The notes under the pieces: generated by a model
What the model was told of the DNA's origin: nothing
Database searches by the model: none
What the model saw: the letters and a program-made list of their open reading frames with translations, nothing else
Origin: Szabonella alba
Lineage (GTDB): Bacteria; Pseudomonadota; Alphaproteobacteria; Rhodobacterales; Rhodobacteraceae
DNA length: 64,000 nucleotides
Direction: 5' to 3'
Assembly: GCF_016765775.1 (NCBI RefSeq)
Contig: NZ_JAESVN010000006.1
Location: forward strand, 62,001-126,000
Position numbers and translations under genes: made by a program
Shown here: one piece after another, positions 58,270-64,000 of the stretch
Layout of the letters: every line of letters starts with the position of its first letter
Position numbering within the stretch: position 1 is the stretch's first letter

Positions 58270-59019
58270 TCAGCCCAAGGCCCCCTCGGCCGTCCCGGCC
58301 TGCCGCGCCAATGCCGCGACCAGCCTTGTCCGCGCCTCGGGCAGGCTACGCCCGTTCAGAACCGGCTGCCAGCCGCGATCCAGAAAATGCCCGGTGATCG
58401 CCAGCCCCTGCATCACCTCGGCCCGATCCGCAGGGCCCTGCCCCAGCATCGCCACAGGCAGCGGAAGCAGCCTTGGCGCCCAGTCCCCGGCCCCGGCCCG
58501 ACTGACCGCGCGACCACTGCGCGGGCTGACATAGGCCAGATCGTCGCGCGCCCCCGTCACCGCACAGCGCGAAAGATCCAGCCCGAATCCGGTTTCCTCC
58601 AGCAACAGCAACTCCCATCGCAGATAGGCCAGCGGCCAATCCGCCGCCCCCGCCTCCATCGCGGCCAGCAGGCCAAGGGTCGGTTGCCACAGGCCGGGTG
58701 CGGGCGCGCGCTCGGGCAGGGCAAGGCGCAGCATCGCGCAGACCGCCCCCAGCCCCAGAAGGGCCAGCCGGTCCTCCATCAGGCCCGCGCGCGATTGCAG
58801 CGGTTCAACCGTGAAGGCGCCCAGATGATCGTCCAGCCGCGCCCGCCAGACCACGGCAAGCTGCGTGCCCGGCTGCAGGGTCGCGGCCATCTTGCGCGAA
58901 CCGCCGCCCCGCACCACCCCGGCATGACGGCCATGGCCCAGCGTGAAGATCTCGACAATCGCCGAGGCCTCGCCATGCGGGCGCAGGGCAATCAGCAGTC
59001 CTTCGTCACGCCATTCCAT
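58270..59019 (-). CDS. recO: DNA repair protein RecO
   Basis: Recombination mediator that loads RecA with RecR. The ATG at 59019 (MEWRDEGLLIALRPHGEASAIVEIFT) gives 249 residues. The N-terminal OB fold (to about 80) includes GRHAGVVRGGGSRK, and the helical domain has YLRWELLLLEETGFGLDLSRCAVTG. Only one cysteine remains of the zinc site of some RecO proteins. RecO after era is the usual order in the group, but here DUF1491 and a membrane protein intervene. Confidence 0.92.
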   Translation of the reverse strand: MEWRDEGLLIALRPHGEASAIVEIFTLGHGRHAGVVRGGGSRKMAATLQPGTQLAVVWRARLDDHLGAFTVEPLQSRAGLMEDRLALLGLGAVCAMLRLALPERAPAPGLWQPTLGLLAAMEAGAADWPLAYLRWELLLLEETGFGLDLSRCAVTGARDDLAYVSPRSGRAVSRAGAGDWAPRLLPLPVAMLGQGPADRAEVMQGLAITGHFLDRGWQPVLNGRSLPEARTRLVAALARQAGTAEGALG

Positions 59020-59073
59020 CCCGGCACTATCCCGCCCGGCCGTGGTCTTGCCAAGGGGATTGCGCATTTGCCT

Positions 59074-59145
59074 CCCCTTGCCAATCGCGGCCGGCCGCTT
59101 CACCTCCCCGTCAAACGGCGCCGCGCCCCCTTGCCAATCGCGGCC
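59074..59145 (+). repeat. 19-bp direct repeat upstream of the Pr6Pr gene
   Basis: CCCCTTGCCAATCGCGGCC occurs identically at 59074-59092 and 59127-59145, 53 bp apart, between recO and the Pr6Pr gene. It may reflect a short tandem duplication or a pair of binding sites. Confidence 0.6.
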
Positions 59146-59165
59146 CCGCGCGGCACATCCCCGGG

Positions 59166-59756
59166 ATGAATGCCCGCAACCGCGCCCTTTCCGCCGTGAT
59201 CTGCGCCATCGCCTCTGCGGCGCTCATGGCGCAATTCTTGGTCGTGCAGGGTCGCGCGCCGGGGCTGGGGCCGACGCTCTGGGGGCTGGCGGGCTATTTC
59301 ACCATTCTGACCAACAGCCTTGTGGCGCTGGCCTTTGGCGCGCAAGCTCTGGGCCGCCGCCTTTCCGCGCGAGAGGCCGCCACCCTGACCATCTCCATCG
59401 TGATGGTCGGGCTGGTCTATCACCTGCTGCTTTACCGGCCGCTGGTGCCGTGGTCGCTGCGGTGGTGGGCTGATCTGGGCCTGCACCGGATCATGCCGCT
59501 GCTGACCGCTTTCTGGTGGTGGCGCCACGCGCCCCGGACGCTCGTGCTGCGCGATCTGCCCTACTGCCTGATCTGGCCGCTGGCCTATTGCGGCTATGCG
59601 CTGCTGCGCGGGGCGTTCAGCGGCTTTTATCCCTATCCCTTCCTGCATGTCGCGCGGCTGGGATGGGAGACGGTCGCGGTCAATATCGGCGGGCTTGCGC
59701 TTGCCTTTACCGGGCTTGCGGCGGTGCTGTGGCTGATCGGGCGGCTCAGTCGCTGA
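59166..59756 (+). CDS. Pr6Pr-family six-helix membrane protein
   Basis: A 196-residue inner-membrane protein with about six hydrophobic helices. GLGPTLWGLAGYFTILTNSLVALAF near 32-56 and WADLGLHRIMPLLTAFWWWRHAP near 100-122 are the characteristic Pr6Pr segments. The function is unknown. It lies on the opposite strand inside the recO-era region and its 3' end overlaps the DUF1491 gene by 11 bp, which suggests later insertion. Confidence 0.8.
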   Translation: MNARNRALSAVICAIASAALMAQFLVVQGRAPGLGPTLWGLAGYFTILTNSLVALAFGAQALGRRLSAREAATLTISIVMVGLVYHLLLYRPLVPWSLRWWADLGLHRIMPLLTAFWWWRHAPRTLVLRDLPYCLIWPLAYCGYALLRGAFSGFYPYPFLHVARLGWETVAVNIGGLALAFTGLAAVLWLIGRLSR

Positions 59757-60081
59757 GCCCCTCCTCCTCCAGCAGGGTGCGGCCCGCGCGATCCTCCACC
59801 TCGATCACCCAGAGATCGGGGTCATAGCCCCGCTGCCGGGTGATTGCGGCATCCACCGCCGCCTCCGCGCCCTCGGCCAGCACGACCCAGACCCGTGCAC
59901 CGCTCATCAGGTCGAAAGACCGCTGATAGGCCCGCGCCTGCCCGTCCAGCGTGGCCAATTTCACCAGAACAGCGCCTGCGGTGGCATCACCGCGTGCCAC
60001 GACAAAGGCCGGAATATCGGCCAGCCGCAGCCGCGCCAGATAGGCCCGAACCCAGAAATCCGCCGTCAGCCGGGGCGTCAT
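59746..60081 (-). CDS. DUF1491 family protein
   Basis: A 111-residue soluble protein with the DUF1491 pattern RLTADFWVRAYLARLRLADIPAFVVARGDATAGAVLVKLATLDG at the N-terminus and DPDLWVIEVEDRAGRTLLEE at the C-terminus. The function is unknown. The family is limited to alphaproteobacteria and is commonly found near era and recO. It overlaps the Pr6Pr gene convergently by 11 bp. AAAGGG lies upstream of the ATG. Confidence 0.88.
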   Translation of the reverse strand: MTPRLTADFWVRAYLARLRLADIPAFVVARGDATAGAVLVKLATLDGQARAYQRSFDLMSGARVWVVLAEGAEAAVDAAITRQRGYDPDLWVIEVEDRAGRTLLEEEGLSD

Positions 60082-60100
60082 CGCTGCCCTTTCATCTTGG

Positions 60101-60121
60101 CAAAAATACCTCCGCCGGAGG
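60101..60121 (-). terminator. Hairpin and T-run after era (Rhodobacteraceae intergenic motif)
   Basis: On the minus strand CCTCCG-G-CGGAGG is followed by TATTTTTG, about 48 bp after the era stop and 20 bp before the DUF1491 ATG. The combined motif, GGAGGTATTTTTGCCAAG, recurs in intergenic DNA of this family as I recall. It has the form of an intrinsic terminator with a short stem. Confidence 0.55.
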
Positions 60122-60168
60122 CATCCGGACCCTGCAAAGCGCCGATCCGGCGCAGATCAGGTCCCGTC

Positions 60169-61089
60169 TCAGTTCCCGTCCTTGAAATCCAGCCCCATCT
60201 CGGAATAGCGCTCGGGCTCATCCTGCCAGTTCTCGCGCAGCTTGACCTGCAGGAACAGATGCACCGGACGGCCCAGAAACTCCATCAGATCGACCCGCGC
60301 CGCCTGCCCCACGGCCTTGATCGTCTCACCCTTGTTGCCCAGCACGATGCCCTTGTGACCATCGCGTGAGACATAGACGATCTGGTCGATCCGGGTCGAG
60401 CCGTCAGGGCGGTCTTCCCATTTCTCGGTCTCGACGGTCAGCTGATAGGGTAGTTCCTCATGCAGGCGCAGGGTCAGTTTTTCGCGCGTGACCTCTGCCG
60501 CGATCATGCGCATCGGCAGATCGGCGATCTGATCCTCGGGATAGAACCACGGCCCGTCAGGCACTTCATCCGCCAGCCAGCGGCGCAGCTTGTCCACCCC
60601 GTATCCGCGTTCGGCGGAAATCATGAAGGTCTCGGCAAAGGGAAAGGCCGCGTTCAGCTTTTCGGTCAGCGCCAGCAGAACCTCGGCCTTCACCCGGTCG
60701 ATCTTGTTGATCGCCAGCGCCACCTTGCGGCCCTGCGGAATGCGGTCGGCCAGCGTGTCGATGATGGCCTGCACCCCTTCGGTCAGGCCGCGATGCGCCT
60801 CGATCAGCAGCACGATCACATCGGCGTCCCCTGCCCCGCTCCAGGCTGCGGCGACCATTGCCCGGTCCAGCCTGCGGCGCGGACGGAACAGGCCCGGTGT
60901 GTCGACAAAGACGATCTGCGCCTGCCCCTCCATCGCGATGCCCCGGATGCGCGCCCGCGTCGTCTGCACCTTATGCGTGACGATGGATACCTTGGCCCCC
61001 ACCATCCGGTTCAGCAGCGTTGATTTTCCCGCATTGGGTTCGCCGATCAGGGCCACGAAACCCGCCCGCGTGCCTGTTGCCTCGGTCAT
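60169..61089 (-). CDS. era: GTPase Era
   Basis: Ribosome-assembly GTPase that binds the 3' end of 16S rRNA. It has 306 residues. G1 [14 protein letters not shown] is near 16-29, G3 DTPGLF near 63-68 and G4 NKID near 128-131. The C-terminal KH domain has [49 protein letters not shown]. It overlaps rnc by 4 bp (ATGA). The rnc-era pair is conserved across proteobacteria. Confidence 0.97.
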   Translation of the reverse strand: MTEATGTRAGFVALIGEPNAGKSTLLNRMVGAKVSIVTHKVQTTRARIRGIAMEGQAQIVFVDTPGLFRPRRRLDRAMVAAAWSGAGDADVIVLLIEAHRGLTEGVQAIIDTLADRIPQGRKVALAINKIDRVKAEVLLALTEKLNAAFPFAETFMISAERGYGVDKLRRWLADEVPDGPWFYPEDQIADLPMRMIAAEVTREKLTLRLHEELPYQLTVETEKWEDRPDGSTRIDQIVYVSRDGHKGIVLGNKGETIKAVGQAARVDLMEFLGRPVHLFLQVKLRENWQDEPERYSEMGLDFKDGN

Positions 61090-61772
61090 GTCCGTTTCTC
61101 CATCCGCGCCAGAAGGGCGCGCGCGGCGGCCTGTTCGGCGGCCCGTTTCGTTCCGGCTTCGGCCCGCTCGGCCTCGCCGTTTTCCAGTCGCGCCTCGACG
61201 GTGAAGACCGGCTGGTGATCCGGGCCTGAACGGCCTAGCTCGTCATAAACCGGGGGCGGCATTGCGCGCGCCTGCGCCCATTCCTGCAGCGCGGTCTTGG
61301 GGTCGCGCGCATCGGTTTCCACCAGCGCTATCCGCCGCCCCCAAAGCCGCAGCACCAGATCGCGCGCCGCCTCGAACCCCGCATCCAGATAGACGGCGGC
61401 AATCACCGCCTCCATCGCGTCGCCCAGCAGCGCCTCCTTGCGCCGCCCGCCCGACATCATTTCCGACCGGCCCAGTTTCAGCACCTCGCCCAGCCCGATT
61501 TCCCGCGCGACATCGGCACAGGTCTCCTTGCGCACAAGGGCGTTGAACCGCGGCGCCAACCGCCCTTCTGACGCTTTCAGGTCCGCCGCCAGCAACGCCT
61601 CGGCCATGACCAGACCCAGCACACGGTCGCCCAGAAATTCCAGCCGCTGATTGTCACCCCGCGTCGGCGAGGAGATCGAACTGTGCGTGACCGCGCGTGT
61701 CAGAAGGTCAGGCGTGGAAAACCCATGGCCAAGCCGCGCCGCAAAGGCGGCCAGATCGGCCGAGAGCTTCAC
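61086..61772 (-). CDS. rnc: Ribonuclease III (GTG start)
   Basis: Endonuclease for double-stranded RNA, processing rRNA precursors. The GTG at 61772 overlaps the lepB stop (GTGA) and gives 228 residues. The signature motif is [20 protein letters not shown], with the second catalytic segment [18 protein letters not shown]. The C-terminal dsRNA-binding domain covers about 155-225 ([12 protein letters not shown]). A longer reading from an upstream ATG would run into lepB and is rejected. Confidence 0.94.
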   Translation of the reverse strand: MKLSADLAAFAARLGHGFSTPDLLTRAVTHSSISSPTRGDNQRLEFLGDRVLGLVMAEALLAADLKASEGRLAPRFNALVRKETCADVAREIGLGEVLKLGRSEMMSGGRRKEALLGDAMEAVIAAVYLDAGFEAARDLVLRLWGRRIALVETDARDPKTALQEWAQARAMPPPVYDELGRSGPDHQPVFTVEARLENGEAERAEAGTKRAAEQAAARALLARMEKRT

Positions 61773-62557
61773 TCCACCGCCTTGAAGAAACGGTCGGAAC
61801 GCCATGTCCAGAAATAGAGCATGGACCGCCCCGCCGAAGAGAACATGATCCGGTCCGCGCGCCCGATCAGATGGTCGGCGGGCACGAAGCCCACGCCCCC
61901 CACCGATTGCGCATAGCGGCTGTCCTGACTGTTGTCGCGATTGTCACCGACAAAGAAGTATTGCCCCTGCGGCACGGTGAAGACATCGGTATTGTCGCCG
62001 AACCCGTTGCTGTCGATGTTCAGCACCGAATAGCTGCGCCCGCCCGGCAGGGTTTCGGTGAATCGTTCCTTCTGGCACAGCCCGCCCTGACCGACCGGCG
62101 CATTCTGGCAGCGCGGCAAACCGCCCATTGGTCCCTGCGGTTCATTCACTTCCTGAAAGATCCCGTTGGGGGCCTGCGGCAGTTCCTCACCATTGATCCA
62201 GATGCGGCCTTCACGCAGTTGCACCGTATCGCCGGGCAGGCCGATCAGGCGCTTGATGAAATCCGACCCGTTGACCGGGTGACGGAAGACCGCGACATCG
62301 CCGCGTTCGGGTTCGGAAAAGAACAGCCGCCCCTCGAAGGGACAGGCCGAAAACGGGCAGGAAAAGCGCGAATAACCATAGGCCATCTTGTTGACGAACA
62401 GGAAATCACCGATCAGCAGCGTATCCTTCATCGACCCCGAGGGGATCCAGAACGGCTGAAAGAACAGGGTCCGGAACACCCCGGCAATCAGCAGCGCATA
62501 GACGATGGTCTTGATCGTCTCGACAATGCCGCCTTCGGATTTTGCCTTGCTGGCCAT
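61769..62557 (-). CDS. lepB: Signal peptidase I
   Basis: Inner-membrane serine protease that removes signal peptides. It has 262 residues. A membrane anchor lies at about 12-32. The catalytic Ser42 is in [15 protein letters not shown], and the catalytic Lys102 in [12 protein letters not shown]. The box [21 protein letters not shown] is near 207-226. The four-cysteine insert between these boxes ([10 protein letters not shown] and [13 protein letters not shown]) is typical of alphaproteobacterial LepB. It overlaps rnc by 4 bp. Confidence 0.95.
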   Translation of the reverse strand: MASKAKSEGGIVETIKTIVYALLIAGVFRTLFFQPFWIPSGSMKDTLLIGDFLFVNKMAYGYSRFSCPFSACPFEGRLFFSEPERGDVAVFRHPVNGSDFIKRLIGLPGDTVQLREGRIWINGEELPQAPNGIFQEVNEPQGPMGGLPRCQNAPVGQGGLCQKERFTETLPGGRSYSVLNIDSNGFGDNTDVFTVPQGQYFFVGDNRDNSQDSRYAQSVGGVGFVPADHLIGRADRIMFSSAGRSMLYFWTWRSDRFFKAVE

Positions 62558-62614
62558 GTGGTTTCGCGCCCTGTTTGTGCTGTGCCGCGCTTCTTGCGCT
62601 TGTGAGGGTCAGAG

Positions 62615-63040
62615 TCAAGCCGGGGGCTGTTTCGGGTCGGTCTCGATCATACGGGCCTCGATCACCACAAAGGCCTGCGCCCAGGGGTGATCGTCGGTCA
62701 GCGTCACATGCACCAACGCCTCATGCCCCGGCGGGGTCATTGCAGCCAGACGTTCGGCGGCCCAGCCGGTCAGATGCATGACGGGCTGGCCCGTGGCAAG
62801 GTTCGACACCGCCATGTCGCGCCACGAAATCCCCATGCGCAAACCCGTTCCCAACGCCTTGGAACAGGCCTCCTTGGCAGCCCATCGCTTGGCATAGGTG
62901 CCCGCCTCATCCTTGCGCGACGCGGCCTTGCGCTGCTCGCGTTCGGTAAAGACACGGTTGCGGAACCGGTCGCCAAAACGCTCCAGCGTGGCGGCGATCC
63001 GCTCGATATTCGCCAGATCCGTGCCAATGCCAAGGATCAC
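62615..63040 (-). CDS. acpS: Holo-[acyl-carrier-protein] synthase (GTG start)
   Basis: Transfers 4'-phosphopantetheine from CoA to acyl carrier protein. The GTG at 63040 ([15 protein letters not shown]) gives 141 residues. The Mg-binding Asp8 is in [12 protein letters not shown] and the glutamate in [17 protein letters not shown] longer frame upstream is not AcpS-like. It lies between pdxJ and lepB, the standard order in the group. Confidence 0.94.
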   Translation of the reverse strand: MILGIGTDLANIERIAATLERFGDRFRNRVFTEREQRKAASRKDEAGTYAKRWAAKEACSKALGTGLRMGISWRDMAVSNLATGQPVMHLTGWAAERLAAMTPPGHEALVHVTLTDDHPWAQAFVVIEARMIETDPKQPPA

Positions 63041-63089
63041 CGTGGCCCGTCCCCGTTCCGCCCATCCTGCCGCTGACCGCGCATCCCGC

Positions 63090-63848
63090 TCAGGCCAGCC
63101 GCGCGCGGGCCGCATCCATGCGGCGGCGCATTTCCTCGATGGCCGGGCCAAGGCCCCGGAACACTGCCTCTCCCATCAGGAAATGGCCGATATTCAGTTC
63201 CACCACCTGTGGAAAGACCGCGACATGGGTGGCAGTTTCATAATCCAGCCCATGGCCCATATGCACCTCAAGACCCAGCGCATGGGCCTCTTCCGCGCCC
63301 CGGCGAAGCGCCTCCAGTTCGGTCGCCGCCTCGGCCTCGCGCCCTTCGGCCCGCAGATCGCAATAATGCCCGGTATGCAGTTCGACCACTGCAGCACCAA
63401 TCCGCGCCGAGGCGGCGATCTGCGCCGTCTCATGCCCGATGAACATCGAGACCCGGCTGCCTGCCTCCCGCAGTGGCGCGATGAAGGCGGCAAGCCGTGC
63501 CTCGTCGCCCGCCACATCCAGCCCGCCCTCGGTCGTCCGTTCCTCGCGCTTTTCCGGCACGACGCAGATGGCATGGGGCTTGTGGCGCAGCGCAATGGCC
63601 TGCATTTCCGCCGTCGCAGCACATTCGAAATTCAGTGGCAGCGAAATCCCCGCCATCAGCGCCTCGATATCTCCGTCGCGGATATGGCGGCGATCTTCGC
63701 GCAGATGGGCGGTGATGCCGTCGGCCCCGGCCGCCTCGGCCAGCAATGCCGCGCGCAACGGGTCGGGCAGCGCCCCGCCGCGCGCATTGCGCAGCGTTGC
63801 CACATGGTCGATATTCACACCCAGTCTGAGCCGTCCGGCGGTTTGCAT
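63090..63848 (-). CDS. pdxJ: Pyridoxine 5'-phosphate synthase
   Basis: Final ring-forming enzyme of the DXP-dependent vitamin B6 pathway. It condenses 3-amino-2-oxopropyl phosphate with deoxyxylulose phosphate. The ATG at 63848 ([25 protein letters not shown]) gives 252 residues. [13 protein letters not shown] is near 45-57, [19 protein letters not shown] near 89-107, and [14 protein letters not shown] and [12 protein letters not shown] are in the C-terminal half. It heads the pdxJ-acpS-lepB-rnc-era operon within this window. Confidence 0.96.
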   Translation of the reverse strand: MQTAGRLRLGVNIDHVATLRNARGGALPDPLRAALLAEAAGADGITAHLREDRRHIRDGDIEALMAGISLPLNFECAATAEMQAIALRHKPHAICVVPEKREERTTEGGLDVAGDEARLAAFIAPLREAGSRVSMFIGHETAQIAASARIGAAVVELHTGHYCDLRAEGREAEAATELEALRRGAEEAHALGLEVHMGHGLDYETATHVAVFPQVVELNIGHFLMGEAVFRGLGPAIEEMRRRMDAARARLA

Positions 63849-64000
63849 CGCGTCGTCCCTCGCATCATCCCTTGCGGCGCGCCGGACGATCCGCCCGCAG
63901 CGCCGCCTGCCGCCGCCAAGGTAGGAGCCGGACCGCGCCAAGGCCAGCGGAAAATCGCCGCATCCCACCCGCGCGGGCCACCGGAGAACCGCCCGTCAGG

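Overview
The window is chromosomal DNA of an alphaproteobacterium of the family Rhodobacteraceae. Paracoccus or a close relative fits best. This rests on the protein sequences, the high G+C, the pckA / chvI-chvG-hprK-rapZ-EIIA-ptsH synteny, a (2S)-methylsuccinyl-CoA dehydrogenase of the ethylmalonyl-CoA pathway, and DUF1491, Pr6Pr and DUF6473-type genes. No plasmid, prophage, transposase, CRISPR or rRNA gene is visible.

Positions 1-37,014 hold the core gene-expression supercluster, almost all on the minus strand. Read in the direction of transcription it runs tufB, tRNA-Trp, secE-nusG-rplK-rplA-rplJ-rplL-rpoB-rpoC, then (after an EamA transporter and an IMPACT-family gene) rpsL-rpsG-fusA-tufA-rpsJ-rplC-rplD-rplW-rplB-rpsS-rplV-rpsC-rplP, an inserted asparagine-synthetase-like gene, rpmC-rpsQ-rplN-rplX-rplE-rpsN-rpsH-rplF-rplR-rpsE-rpmD, rplO-secY-adk, rpsM-rpsK-rpoA-rplQ. 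Hairpin terminators after rplW, rplP, rpmD and rpoC, plus sigma70-like promoters before rpsL, rpmC, rplO, rpsM, secE, tRNA-Trp and tufB, suggest that what is often one long S10-spc-alpha transcript is divided here into separate units.

Positions 37,100-49,000 are a housekeeping and metabolic region: a lipoprotein, an M48 metalloprotease, a DUF898 membrane protein and parC on the minus strand. On the plus strand follow an SH3-domain protein, an SDR, a HIG1-type membrane protein, a cobalamin adenosyltransferase, etfB-etfA and 3-hydroxybutyryl-CoA dehydrogenase, with a DUF6473-like gene opposite. Electron-transfer flavoprotein, hydroxybutyryl-CoA dehydrogenase, adenosylcobalamin formation and the methylsuccinyl-CoA dehydrogenase at 56.5 kb fit one theme of acetyl-CoA/butyryl-CoA and ethylmalonyl-CoA metabolism.

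Positions 49,000-55,500 carry a tightly overlapping regulatory operon (chvI-chvG-hprK-rapZ-EIIA-ptsH) divergent from pckA, coupling envelope-stress sensing, a regulatory phosphotransferase chain and gluconeogenesis. Positions 55,500-64,000 contain a TauE/SafE exporter, mcd, recO, a Pr6Pr membrane protein, DUF1491, and the operon pdxJ-acpS-lepB-rnc-era.

The observations most worth a second look are the low-G+C asparagine-synthetase-like gene inside the ribosomal protein cluster, the recoded 3' end of tufB with a displaced copy of the original tuf tail beside it, the splitting of the ribosomal operons, and a pair of direct repeats 21 bp apart between chvI and pckA. I found no clear candidate for an entirely new multi-gene system.
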